From Aralia elata (taxonomy: Eukaryota > Streptophyta > Magnoliopsida > Apiales > Araliaceae): a stretch of 64,000 nt of DNA. The first letter of the stretch is position 1. The number at the start of each line of letters is the position of its first letter. Below the pieces are notes generated by a model that was given only the letters and a program-made list of their open reading frames with translations, was not told where the DNA came from and did no database searches. This document shows, one piece after another, positions 1-12,362 of this stretch. The position numbers and the translations under genes are program-made. The stretch lies in the NCBI GenBank assembly GCA_034770075.1, contig CM068385.1:76252272-76316271 (forward strand), read 5' to 3'.

Positions 1-3000
1 CTAGGTAAATCTGCCCCCAAGATATTTTATGGGAGGTTTGTAAGCCTTATCTTGAGGAAAAGTCTGAAGAACAGGATTGGTAATGATGAAGGGGGAGCCT
101 CTGAATGCCAACAAGAAGATCACCCCCAAACTATTCGATAACTGGAAAAGGAACCCGTTGGAGAATCTAAAATCGAAGTAATTAGAGGGTGAAAGTGAGA
201 GAACAATAAGTGAAGTACAGAAGCCTATAAAAGGTAAGGGCAAAAGAAAGTTGAGGTAATTGAGGAAGAAATATCAAAGGGGTCGGCTGCACCTGAAGTT
301 CGTAGAGCTCCTGACTCTATGACTGACCAACCTGACAAGAAAAAGAAGAGAGTTAAGAAGGCAACAAAAAAAATCCCCAAGGACTCTCAGAAGGGTCCCT
401 CAAATTCTGAGAAGAAGGAAGAAGAAGAAGAAGATATTAACACACCCCTCTCCAAAATTATTTTTAAAAGGAAGAGAGTAAGGCTAAATCGACAGAAAAA
501 AGCCCCTGCTCAGCTTAAAGAACAAGTTAGAGAATCCATGCCTCCTCCGATCTTGAGATTGATGATAAAGAAGATGAAGAAAAAGTACCTGTAGTTATCA
601 GAAAGAATCAAGGAAAGAGCAAATCCCGTTCGTCTGAAATAAGGAATGAAGGAGATATGGCTGTGAAGGACTCTGTACCTAAGCCACAAGATGATGATCA
701 ATTGATGGCTGAGACGACCTCAGTGCCTGAGCCAAGGCAAGTTGATATTTTGGCTGTGAAGGATGTTACTCCTAAGCCTAGTAAAGATGATGATTCAGCT
801 GTGAAGGCTTTTACGCCTGAGCCACAAAATGTGGAAGAATTGGTTGTGATAGCTGATGAGCCAGAGCCTCAAGGTGGTGATGATGATCAGGCTGTGAAGG
901 AGTTATGTCCTGAGCCTAAGGAGAAAAAGAAGAAGAAATTAAGCAAGATGGTGGAAAAGGAAGCAAAGAAGAAAAGAAATTTAAAAAAGAGGAGAGAAGA
1001 AGAAAAGCAGAAAAAGAAAGAAGAAAAGAGAAAGAGGAAAGAGTTGCGGACCAAACACAAGCAAGATCCAGTTCAATGATCGACTCATTCGTCTGATACT
1101 TCTCTACGACTAACTCAAGTCACTGAGAATGTCATAGAGGATATCAATAAAGGTTTTAACCCAGAGATCGTAAAGACTAAGGATCCTAGCTCTGAGGGGG
1201 AGCAACCCATTGGAGATCAAGTCCCTCCTCCCTCTCTTCCACCTACATCTCAGGTAAAGCCTGTGAATATTTTCATTCCTCAACCAAGGGAATATCAACC
1301 AGGTCTTCGTAGAGTAATTCTCACAGGAAGATAAGTTCCAGAAATAACTCATCTTCTTCCTAATGAATTCAAAGGAATAGGGGCAGGTAGAATTAGAGTA
1401 ATGCACTCTACAGATCCTCTGTTCATTCTTTTCTACGACTTGGAGATAGACAGAAGTACAACTGTTTATGAACCTAATGACGATCAATTGTTCTACTTTA
1501 TGACACTTATGCCTCTAGTCAGAGTAATCATGCAAGGAGATCAAAGTTTCATCAGATGGAACTACTCCAAATATCCAAATCTGAAGCTGGTGGCTCAAAG
1601 CTTTCTTAGAGTTCTCAAGTACGCCACCGGCTGATGTGCTCTAAGCTATCTGTATCTTCTCTTTTGTATCAGAAGGTAATTGTCGTACCTCCTCAATTTT
1701 TAAATTGTATTCTTCCATCTTATGATTGGGATAAAGGTCTTATAGAGTCTCTCTCCAGCTCCTGAGCAATCTTCTGCTCAAATTTGTCCTGCTAAATTTC
1801 TTAATCAACCTTCGATCGAAGAGTCCCAACACTCTGCGGTCGATGTCAATAATACTATTCTTCTAGTCGTAGAGTCCTAACACTCTATTGACCATGAAAA
1901 TACTCCTAACTCTCCAGTCATAGAGCTCCTGCACTCTACGAATGATGAATAGAAAATAAATTCCCCGATTAAAGAGTCCCAAAACCCTACGATCGATGCA
2001 CAAAATACTAATTCTCCTATACATACTCCTACACATATACATACTGATTCTCCATCTCCCATTCAACTATCATCTAGACTTGTTACACCTTAAACCTCTC
2101 ATGTTCATTCTAATTCTTTATCCCCGTGGTCTTCTCCAATCGAAGAGTCCCAAAACCCTTCAGTTGATGTAGATAAAACGAAAGCCTTCATTCTTATACT
2201 ATCTAAAAACACATCTGTACATCCCTCATCTCCCATTCCCATAATAAAACCCGAGTCACCTCTGTCTATTCCCTCAGATATTCATTCATCCTCTTAGAAC
2301 CAATTCTTTGATCTACCTCTTGCATTACTAAATCTATCCCAAGGCAATACAGGCAGTTTTGAAAATGCCCTGGCTCAAATCTTAGAACGTTTAGCAGTTC
2401 TCCCAACCAATGAGCAGTTAACAGATCTCACAGCTCAGATGACTATAGACATTGATGAAAAGCTTGACAATAATACAACTGAGCTTTGTGATCGAATGGA
2501 CAAGATTACCACTACTGCGAGTTATCTTCTTGGCGATATGGGCGGAGAGCTAAATAAGCAATTAAAGTCCTTTTTTCAAAGATGTGTCTCATCGTCTTCA
2601 TGATTGAGATCAAATCTTTCTTAAGATGATTAAAGAACATAAGTAGGCTGTTCTGACTCTCCAGAAGAAAAATGAGAACTCCATCAACTCTTTGACCGAC
2701 AAAGTCTTTGAGCTCAGTTCTACACTATCTGAGTTTAAGAATGTTATGACTGTACGAACTGATAACACAATGGCTTTGGTCCATCAGCAAAGTGACCAAG
2801 CTGCTATTCGTCAACAAGAGCTTCGCACTGACATTGTCATGTCTTCCTCTTAAATTCAAGAGTTAGTTAATATCGTCTGACATCTTTCCGAGAGTCATAA
2901 TGAAAAAAAGGGGAAGAAGTCTAGGCAAGAGGGGAGGCTGTGGGAGAGACAACAATCTTAGGGGAAAAAAAGAAGAGAAATCAAAAGTAAATATCTATAA

Positions 3001-3337
3001 CCCATCCGATCTTTAGATCACCTCCTCCTCTTCCATTAGCTATTCCTCTAGAGCATGGCCACTCCTCTTCACGACAAGAATTGTCGAGTAGAGTTTTTCT
3101 CTACTGGTATTCGAGTTCCCTTAGGTGATCCTGCATATATTAATAGAAATCTTCAAGGAACACATGTCGTAGGAGAAGAGAGACTAAACATGTATAATCT
3201 TGGCCCAAGAGACTCTTCTGAAGAAATTAGAAGAAAAGAGCTTGAAGACAAAGCCAGAAATGATAGCAAAGTAGAGTCAGAAAGGAAGTGGCTCTCAAAG
3301 GAGAAAAGATTAAGAAGGTAGAAAGAGGTAGTAATGT
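1..3337 (+). pseudogene. decayed accessory (env-like) ORF region of a copia-type element
   Basis: Short open stretches on the plus strand (319-594, 657-1079, 1401-1634, 3055-3321) are separated by stops and frameshifts. The first two are very rich in Lys, Glu and Pro; 657-1079 carries several imperfect repeats around 'AVKD.xPxP' and ends in a long Lys/Arg/Glu run. From about 1800 to 2300 the reading is Ser/Pro-rich and holds a 51-bp tandem repeat. A helical, coiled-coil-like stretch follows around 2640-2870. The region lies directly upstream of a polypurine tract and LTR, which is where SIRE/Maximus-type Ty1/copia elements keep their extra 'envelope-like' ORF. I recognise no conserved domain, so the lineage rests on position, composition and the LTR start. 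The element's 5' part lies outside the window. Confidence 0.45.
1816..2019 (+). repeat. 51-bp tandem repeat, four units
   Basis: Units begin near 1816, 1867, 1918 and 1969. Each carries a version of 'GAAGAGTCCCAACACTC' followed by a GATG-containing segment and an ACT/TTCTCC-rich tail. The period is exactly 51 (17 codons), so the array expanded while translated, as a Ser/Pro-rich linker. A further related copy of the core lies near 2138. Several units now contain stop codons. Confidence 0.7.
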
Positions 3338-3526
3338 TAGTTTTGTAAATTATAAATTTCTTTGAAAAATAACTCATATGTTATACAAGTATTATACATC
3401 AATAAATTCATTGTTTTGTTCTAGTAATACAGTGACTTACTGTATTTTAAGTCATATCTATATTTCAAGCAATTGCATTGTAATATTGATAAATGTCACG
3501 AAATTGTTGGTTTTGTCATCATCAAA

Positions 3527-4868
3527 TAGGGGGAGATTGTTAGAGTTTGCATATTTAATTTTGATGATGAATAAGATTAATGTATATTTGTACCAGTAAG
3601 TTTTGTAAAGTCCTTAAGGATGATTTAATAATTGATATACAAGAACTTAGTTTAGAAAGATCAAATATGTTAGGTTAATCTTATTGAGTTAATCTGATGT
3701 ATAGTTGATAGGATTTCATTGATCGTAAAGTTACTTTGCCAGTTCGTAATGTCAAAATGGATCATAGTCAACCCAGGATCATAATGCGTCAGATGTTTGA
3801 TCGTAAAGCTCTCACAGATTTCGTAAAGTGAAGATCAAGTTATAGAATGAACAGAGAATCACAGAGTTAAACAAAGTTCACTTAGTAAAGACTGAACGAA
3901 GAGTTTTCTATGAAGTCGTTAAGTGAAAGTTCAAATCGTAAAGCAACACAAGGATCAGTCCCAATGTATTCATCAGACATCGTTGGTTGAAATCGAATAT
4001 CAAAAGATGTGTTTAGCAGCTAGTTTGTTGACAGCGATAACTCATAGATAGTAGGTGAGGTTGCTGGCTGATGTGATAGGCATGTCAAAAAAAAGCTGAC
4101 ACATAAGTTTAAAAGGTCAACATCAAGGATCCCAAAATATCTGAGCATTAAATGCACCAACAAGAACCTAGCAACGGGAAAATTTTCGGCAGACTATAAA
4201 AGGCAACAAAGATTCAAATTTAAAAAAAGACGAACTCTGATCAATAAACCTAAGCTATGCCAAAGTCAAAGAACTAAATCTACGATTTTGAACATCTGGT
4301 TCAAGCTGCTAAGTACCTAAGGAAAAGATCATATTACCAACTTAGCAGCACCTCTTATGAAGAATGAATTAATAGTAATCGCCTTGGTCTGAGTGACCAT
4401 TATTTCGAGACTAAGTGACTCGAAAGAATCTTAGTGATTCAAATGACTAAGTGTCCTGGTCTGAACGACCATTCCGAGACTAAGTGACTTGAAGGAACCT
4501 TAGTGGTTCAAGTTGTAAAGATATGAGTGATCTATATTCTTAGTGAATTTCCTACTCGTTGTAGTAGAAGAGTGGATTAGGAGTTATTCAGTCTCTGAAC
4601 CACTTAAAATCTCGCTTGTGTCATTTACGTTTCTGCTATTACATTCTGTTATATTATTCATATTGTCTGTGTGACTTAAAAACCATAAATAAATTTAGAA
4701 CTGAAAATTTTCATTAATCTTAAAGGGGGATTTTCGAAAAGTTTATTCTGTTGTACTTGATCAATTCTTATTAACAAATTATTTGGTAATATCCTTAATA
4801 AGTTAAATTTTAATTAAAAATCTATTCAACCTCCCTTCTAGATCTTTAAGTGCCTCTAGGAAACAACA
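3527..4868 (+). mobile_element. polypurine tract and 3' LTR of a SIRE-like Ty1/copia element
   Basis: A purine tract (AGGGGGAGAT, about 3527-3537) is followed by TGTTAGAGTTTGCAT at 3538, the usual start of SIRE/Maximus-type LTRs. The LTR runs to CAACA at 4868, about 1.33 kb. Near 4385-4510 it has two imperfect direct copies of a 60-70 bp block containing GAGACTAAGTGACT. Sequence after 4868 is the interior of a T-family LTR, so this copia element appears to have inserted into that LTR. The matching left TSD is outside the window, so the insertion cannot be proved. Lineage is from LTR and PPT style only. Confidence 0.65.
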
Positions 4869-7204
4869 AGTTAAAGTTAAGGATGATATGTGCAAATTAT
4901 ACAAAACAAAAAGAATGTCGGGAAATATTTGGTAAAATATGACGGTGCCGAAACAACCAATTATTGGTGGATCTCACAACGAAATAATTATTGGATACAA
5001 AAAAGACAGAAATAACCTTTTTCATAAAAAATTATCGACGAAACTGTTAACCTTAATTGATAAAATACCAAGCGATAAAGGAACATTAATACACGATATT
5101 CCACAGTAATACATGGTATTGCACAATATTTTATATTATTGAACCAATAATTATAGCAGTATCAATTGTACTGTATTTCATATTATTGAACCAATAATTG
5201 TCACAGTAGGAAATGAACGGTATTTCACATTATTAAACCAATAATTATCATTGTAGTAAGGGTAGTAATGAAAAGTTACGTAAATAAAAGTCATGAGTAT
5301 TAAATAGTTAGATAGGCTCATTATTTGAAGGACACTGTATACATAAATATTCGTGATATTAATACATTAAGTCAATAATACAGAAGATGGATAGTATAAT
5401 AACAATTGTGAATAGTAAAGAAAATGTATCTTGAAATGTGAAAAATGTGGATAATTAATATGTGGTTGATTAAAGGTAATATTGAAATATGAAAAATGTG
5501 GATAATAAATGTGTGATAGATTAAAGGTAATCTTGAAATGTGAAAAGTATGGTTAATTGATGAGTTATGTAGATTAAAAATAATCTTAAAATGTAAAAAG
5601 TGTGGTTAATTGATGAATGGTATAAATTAAAGATAACCTTGAACTGTGAAAAGTGTGGTTACTTAATGTGTGGTAGATGTTGGTTAAGTTTTGGCTATAA
5701 ATAAGGGGCTTAGCATAAGGAGTTTCATAACTTTCTTGCTTATTCTTCCTTCCGCTCTCTAAAAATTGCTTAATATAAGTGTTTCTCTGAGTGTGCTAAA
5801 GCTACCTTAAGTATTTGTAATATCAGTAAGAGTGCAAGAATTGTTCATATGAGTTTTTTTTTTAAAAAGTTGCACAAGCACTCACACACATCACATAGTG
5901 GTTACAACTCTTCCTTTTGGAAGACTCTTCCTTTAGAAGATTCATTTTGTAAAGCTTTATCTGGAAGATTATTTTATTCCTTCAAAAACTTTTTTGAAGT
6001 TTATTCTATACTATTTTGTACACTACGTAAATTTATACTACCAAGTCATTTTTGACGATCTCATAATATGCAAGTTAATGTATATTATGAAACTTATATG
6101 TGGTAGTTACTAATTAAATTATAAATATACTTATAAGTTGATCAACTACATACAAAGCAGTATCTAGTTTCGTGCTAAGGTAAGAGATATTATTTTCTTT
6201 CATACTGCTAAATTTAAACTTACTACGGTAAGAAAGTATTGTTCGTTTCTACAATCCTTAACATTAAACAGTAAAACTTTCTAAAATAATTAGAATTTCC
6301 TTAATAGTTGGTGCTTTATCTAATATCTTTTGACCTGAACCTTCCTGTTGAATTTTAACCGTTATATTTGAAGTGTGAATCTTAAATATTATATTTGAAC
6401 TCGAATCGATATTATGAATATCATGTTGACAATTTGGATATTATTGGACTCTGAACAAATTAAATTGTAGATCTCTCGTATTTATTATTTATCTTATTAT
6501 TCTTATTATTTATGTTCATCCTTTATATCATTGTTATTTGTACTAATCATCAGGACTTAAGTTGTTGTGAATGTCTTTAGCCTATGTGCAAAGACAATAT
6601 GATTATTGAATGTGTTTAGCCTGTATGACAAAGACACGTGATGAAAGTTCTCTTTGGTCTGGGTGCAAAGAGGAACTGTTGATTGGTTATGATCATGACA
6701 ATTAATGTTATAGTTGATTAAATCTTGATGGTGAATTTTTAAATTGGAGAAGATAGTAGACATTATGGTCTATTAGACTCTTTTAATGGATTGCTCATTC
6801 CGCCGTAGTTATTTGTTGAAAACTTATGTTGTCTATCATTATCTAAATCTCTGATTTATCGTTTTTGAATACTAAAGATAACTTATTCTTCGTTATATTA
6901 GTCATGATATTCTTTACTGGGTTATTTGAGCTCACCCTTTTGTTTTATAATTCATTTCAGAAAATGAGACTGTAGTTGGGGCTAACAGGGAGAATAGGAG
7001 AATCGAATGATGGTCTGAGTTAGTAGCTGCAGTAGTCCTCACCATGTTGTAAAATAGTGTGACAACAATTGTAGTGGGGACTTAGTGTATGTATTGTCAT
7101 GCTATACATTGTATTGTAATAATCAAAAGTAGGAGAATTTGTGTATGTTGTTTGTATTTTGGCGACTCAAATTGGGTTATGTATGCCCGAATTTAGGGGG
7201 CGTT
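4869..7204 (+). mobile_element. T-family (chromovirus-type) LTR, 5' truncated
   Basis: This matches the LTR of the minus-strand chromovirus at 15224-17670 and the split copy at 14637/36175, in plus orientation, but lacks about the first 100 bases because the copia LTR abuts it. Landmarks in order are an AT-rich U3, five tandem units of 51-53 bp (5431-5690), a TATA box at 5696-5703, the GAGCTCACCCTTTTG box near 6930 and the terminal GGCGACTCAAATTGGG block near 7160. The right end has decayed, so 7204 is approximate. No coding sequence is attached, so it is a solo LTR or an LTR cut off from its element. Confidence 0.75.
5431..5703 (+). promoter_or_regulatory. U3 tandem repeats and TATA box of T-family LTR
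   Basis: Five units start at 5431, 5482, 5533, 5586 and 5639, each built on TTGAAATGTGAAAAATGTGG plus a 30-base AT-rich tail containing a GATTAAAGGTAAT-type core. They end just before TATAAATA at 5696-5703. Repeats immediately upstream of a TATA box in U3 are typical of retrotransposon enhancers. The same layout is seen in the other three copies of this LTR in the window. Confidence 0.6.
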
Positions 7205-7206
7205 AA

Positions 7207-7258
7207 AGAGCATATGGTTTAATTCGATGCACAACGAAGAACCTTATCAGGGTTTGAC
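7207..7258 (+). pseudogene. short plastid 16S rRNA-like fragment
   Basis: The stretch containing GGTTTAATTCGATGCA, then CGAAGAACCTTA and CAGGG.TTGAC, follows the conserved bacterial/plastid 16S rRNA segment around the 'TTAATTCGATGC' universal primer region. Most differences I can see are C/T or G/A, as expected from decay of a methylated nuclear copy. The plastid form fits better than the mitochondrial 18S form from memory. It abuts the decayed right end of the T-family LTR. Only about 50 bases are recognisable. Confidence 0.6.
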
Positions 7259-7423
7259 GTGGTAGCTGTCGAATCTTCTACAAGTACATGGACAACTGTG
7301 TGGACCGATTGACTTACCAGCCTTAATCGTTACAAATGGCGGTGCTACATTTTAACTAAAGTTTATGAATATTTATGCAATTTAAAGAAAAATTAAAATA
7401 AAACTTTTTATAGCTTATTTGAA
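7259..7423. other. short spacer, nothing recognised
   Basis: No coding sequence or element end is recognisable. It lies between the rRNA-like fragment and the polypurine tract of the next element. Confidence 0.4.
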
Positions 7424-8342
7424 TTTCGAGGACGGAATTTTTTTAAGGGGGAGGGGGAAGAATTTAAGAATCCAGATTTTTTTGTATAATTAAATATTAA
7501 TTTGATTTTATTTTTTTAAAGCGTAATTGAATTGGAAAAGGTAAGTTACTAATTTTTTTTTATTTCATTTGGAAAGCTAAATTCTTTTAGTAGATAATTA
7601 AATAATTGAGTTTATTGAAGTTAAGGAGTCCATTGGGATTTTGGTAACTCCTATTTTGTTTCCTATTTATATTTAAGGAGTGGGGGTGAAACCATAATCC
7701 TATTCTAACTTGATTAGTTGAATTTCGGAGTAGAATTCTCAAGTGCACTGCAACCCATTAGAAAAATCATAATAAATTCATCCGATATCGAAATTGAGTG
7801 AATCCAAAATCTATTTCTTCAGTTGTTGTCCTCTACAATTATGAAGAGAAAGTGAAGTTATTTGACACCATTTTCCTACCTTAAATGGATGAAAAACACA
7901 ACCTGCCCTAATTTTAAAAATTCGTAACTCAGTTATATTAACTTCGAACCGAGTGATTCTTGAGCCTATTTTGTATATCTTTTCGAGAGCTACAATTTTT
8001 ATGCAGAAAATAAGAGATTTTAAAGAATATAGAAGACCCAAAATTTAGATTCTTTGTTATTGCGTATTGAAGAAAGACGAATAAGGAAGATATTTTGTAT
8101 TATAATTTTAAAATATTTATATGCGGATTTTATACAAGGGATTATTTGTAATTAAAATAGAGACATAGAATTAGAAGTCATGCTAATCGAAAAGAGGAGG
8201 TAAATTTATCTTAGGAAATACAATTTGATTGAATGTAAACGTTAAAATTTGAAAATCAGTTTCAATATTTTAAGGTCTATTGGGTGGGTTATATCTCTTA
8301 ATATGACCGTTGGATCGTTATAATTTTTGGATATGTTATACA
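7424..8342 (+). mobile_element. gypsy polypurine tract and left part of a split LTR
   Basis: 'TTCGAGGACGGAATTTTTTT' followed by AAGGGGGAGGGGG (about 7430-7455) is the classic end of a Ty3/gypsy chromovirus internal region plus PPT. The next bases should begin the 3' LTR. Upstream pol is missing. The LTR is interrupted at 8342 and resumes at 12363. The TG start is not clear, so this boundary is approximate. Confidence 0.55.
8338..8342. repeat. TSD ATACA, left copy
   Basis: ATACA flanks the insertion here and again at 12363-12367. The flanking LTR sequence reads continuously if the insertion is removed. Confidence 0.75.
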
Positions 8343-11300
8343 TGTAACGCTCCTCCAAATCCAGGTCCTTTGAACCTCTGGTCTAGTGCGTAATAGCACT
8401 ACACATCATCTCAACAATTACAACCTTTATTCATTACATAAAGAATACAACCTCGCTTTGATACCAATTAACACCTCAACTACTTCTGTTCCAGAATCCG
8501 TAACCTTTAGGATCTGATAGTACATTATAGATCCTCATGATCTGATCTTTACATCTCGAATTATAAACAATATGTTTCACTCTAATACATTGATTATTAG
8601 TGTTCATGAGCTCACAATCTAAATTCAATTATTCTTCTATACAATGTTGTTTGACTACAAAATCACAATATATAATATTAACGTTCATCTAGCATAGCTA
8701 GAGACTATCCAAATAAGTTTTCTGGTATTTAACAATATCGAATATAACTACTTTAAGGAGATTACACTAACATATTAGTTTATCTCTAACGCACAAAATA
8801 TCTTCAATCACTATCTCTTCTTTTCCTTTATCTATCCAAAATCCTTTGGTCTACTCTGGTTTAGCTAAAAATAATTATTTATAATAAGGGTGAGCAACTG
8901 CGTTGCTCAGCAAGTTTAACAGTTATCACATAGCACATAATTCACATTTTAAACATACTTTATCCTCTTCATACTTTGCATTTCTACATGCTTCATGTTT
9001 CTCATACCTGACATATATTCATGTCTCATACTTATCATGTTTTGCATTTAAATATGTTACATAACGTTAATCCATAAAGTTCACATTGAATATTTCATTT
9101 TAAACCATCAATTAAGTATCAAAAACATTTAACAAGTAGTTGCACGTACTGCACATTAAAACAAGTTCACATGAATTTCACATATTACCTAAATTTGCAC
9201 ATAACATATAAATACAAGTTCTGAAAAACTTGTCTCGGTTCGTAGTTCGTCATCCACATCATTCACATCCATAATTTCTTCCTTCAATCAATTACCTACA
9301 TCATCCATAAGGATTTTCTCAATTAACTTACCAGTTAATGAATAATACATAGCTATAATCGGTAACCCTTTTGTATTCCCGTTTCTGTCTCCCATTAATT
9401 GTACTACATCATAAAGTACTAACTAAAATTTCATTCTTTTATAATCTCACAGTCAAAATAACCATTTTACCCTTAATTCACCTTACGTGTCCTATTTCAC
9501 CACGTTTTTACCGGTAAACTACTTAATGTGTTTCCCAATAACCCTAAAATTCATTTTTCGTAATTTTCCAAATCATATCTTCTTCATAAAACCCTTCTTA
9601 ACCACTTTATTATTTTTCTCTCTTTTGGCCACACATACATAGATATATTTCACACACAAAAAATAATTTTATTGCAATTATTTAGATTTCTTTAGTATTT
9701 TTCAAAGAGCCATTTTTAGTTTGTAACTTAGCAAAACTCGCTCTATCGTGCTTAATTTCAAAAATCACAAAATCTGTCCAGAATCTTAAACACATTAACA
9801 TGAACTTTCAGTTTAAATTTCGTGGCCATCGGAGTTATAGAACTCAAGTTATAGTAGTTTTTGTCAAAAAAACCCTAATATTGAATTGGTCATATCTCAC
9901 TCGTCCGAAGTCGGAATACGTTCATTTTTGGACAGGAGCTTCGTTATACCATATAGTTTCATGTCCCAAGGCCTGAATTTATTTCAAAGTTTAAGTGGAC
10001 CAAACAGGGCACGAAAAAAAATAATTAGATTGCTTCGACAGTTTTTCAGCTTTATCCTGTTTGGGTAGAAACTGTCCACAGAAAAATCTACAAGGTATTT
10101 TCTAGAAATTTCAATTGTAGTGTTTATAAGACTCCCATATTTAACTCCAAAACTTGACCACAGTCAAAAATTCAAAAGGCTAAGAGTTATGCTTGTTCGA
10201 ATTTCAGGTTCTGTTTTTCGAAAAAATAGTTTTTCCGACTTTCATGTTTACTAAGAAAACTCTTTTGTTTTCATGAATTTTCATATATATAACACATAAC
10301 AAGCATATATACTCCAACATATCCACCCTTATATCATAGGATCCATCATGATCCTCCATACAAACAACTCTCCCACAACAACAAAGCAAAAATAAAATCT
10401 AAGCTTAGAAATTAAAGCTGGGGTTTTAAAATTGTATACCTTCTTGCTTTCTTCTTTCTTTACTAGGCTTGGAGGAGGCTTGATCCCTTACTTGGCTGAA
10501 CTCCCTAGGTCTTCCTCTTCCTTTTTACCTCCCAAAACCGTGGCCCTCCTTTCTCCTTCTTTCCTCTTAAGCTCTCAACCTTTCCTTAGTGAAATAAAAA
10601 TGAACCAAACTCTTTGCTAGCTCTCTTGCTCTTATCTATTTATAGAATCATTGAACCCTCACACTTAATCCCTTAATCATCCAACACTTAGGCAATTAAG
10701 GCCTGAACCAAGGGTTTACTTATGCAAAGGATTTGTCAACCAAATGATGACTTTATGGGGATGGAGTGAAGCAAGGTGCAAAAGAAAATGAAGCAAAATC
10801 TTGGTTACATTTTTCTTCCAAGTGGGGCTCACTTTTTGACCAAGGCTTTTCCCCCATGTGAGGCCCTCTAATGCCCGACCATCCCCTCGTTTTCCTTTCT
10901 ATTTTTGCTTTTCTTTTTCCTTATTTATGAGATCATCGTCCTTTTTGCTTGCTTATGTCATCATTCTCACATTGGGCCACTTATTAGGTCATGATTTGGA
11001 CTTGGTCTTGGGCTCCCTACAAAGTTTGTTAGGGTTTGGTATGGGCTTAGGTTTGGACCTTAATAATCCCTCTCTCGGACTCTCTCATTTGGCTATACAC
11101 TTGGGCTCGTAAATTAGGTTAATTAACGTCTTTTGGCCCCGTTTACTTCAAACATCAACTTTCCAAGTTTACAGTTGATTCCTACTAAATTATCCGTTTC
11201 TTTAAATTCTTTTTCGAATTTTAAGTTTGATTTTTCTCTATAAAAGTCAACCGTTAACTTTGACCAAAAAATTAACCCCGACACATTTTGTGTTATAGTC

Positions 11301-11460
11301 TATTCTTACTAATTTCGACGTTCCGGACTCAACCGAGCAGTCCATGTTTCAAAATTATATTCTAAACTGAAATTTGAGTTTTGAACTATATAGTTCCCTT
11401 ATTGACATTTTCATAGCTATTCTCTTTTAAATTGCATACTTGCACATATTCATCAACACA

Positions 11461-11522
<62 letters not shown>

Positions 11523-12362
11523 GCATCCTTTACATATGAAAATTTCCAAGAAAATTCTTTTTATTAACACATCCTTACGTGATCTTCTTAGTCATTACAT
11601 TCCTTTCCCTCTTCTTAATGATTCCTTCCCCGGAACTACTATTACCGTAACATTTTAATTTGGTTTACTACTAACTCTTGTATAATCTCTTTCATCGAAT
11701 AACTATATCAAATTACCTTACCACCTCTTTTATTTACTCTTTCCTATCCAATTCATGGACGGTAATCTATTTTTAGCCTAAGTCTTATCTGACTTGCTCC
11801 GGCTCATCACTACCTGTTTATTTTCAGATATTAACACATTATCATTATATCTCTTATACTCGCGCGTAAACTTTATTTTATAATACCCTTTTGGAATCAT
11901 CAATTTGACATAATACATCTTACCCTCATATAACTATAACCTTTCATACCCTTGTCCCTTTATCTCTCGTTTCTTACAACTATCTCTTACCTCCTTTTCC
12001 ATTCATGACATGTCTACTTATTATTGAATAATTTGAATTCCTTTGAAGCATTATATTATAACATACTTCTTTTTATAAGATTTTATATATCACAATCTTC
12101 TCACTTCTTTCTCATTTTCTCACTTCTTACTTTTCAGCATTTCTATCATCTACATTTAATGTATGAGCTTCTAATTTCTCTTCATAACCTCCTTAGAGCC
12201 TTTTGCACAAAAGTCTCTCAACCATATCTGTTCTCCTTAACACATAGATTAGATTAAAATATTTAATCATTTCTCTACTCCCAATCTAGGTTTTAAACTC
12301 TAACCTTTATTTAATTATTCAAGACCTTATTTAAAAGTCTTATAAATATCCAGGATATCACA
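8343..12362 (-). mobile_element. 4.0 kb minus-strand LTR-type insertion (solo LTR or collapsed element)
   Basis: The segment starts TGTAACGC and ends ATATCACA on the plus strand, i.e. TG...CA termini, and is flanked by identical ATACA 5-mers. That is a clean retrotransposon insertion. Read on the minus strand it runs TGTGATATCC... to ...GCGTTACA. It holds no credible coding sequence; ORFs such as 10858-11112 lack any family resemblance. A hairpin GAGCAAC-TGC-GTTGCTC lies at about 8894. Near 8457 the minus strand carries TTGGTATCAAAG, a Met-tRNA primer-site-like sequence. It may therefore be a 5' LTR of about 3.9 kb joined to a stub of the 3' LTR, rather than a simple solo LTR. Confidence 0.65.
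11465..11520. repeat. TA dinucleotide microsatellite
   Basis: About 28 uninterrupted TA/AT units lie inside the 4.0 kb insertion. Length in the assembly may be unreliable. Confidence 0.9.

Noticed and set aside
10432..11112. Leader-like hydrophobic ORFs as possible host genes
   Set aside because: They sit inside a 4 kb LTR-type insertion bounded by a TSD and lack any conserved feature.
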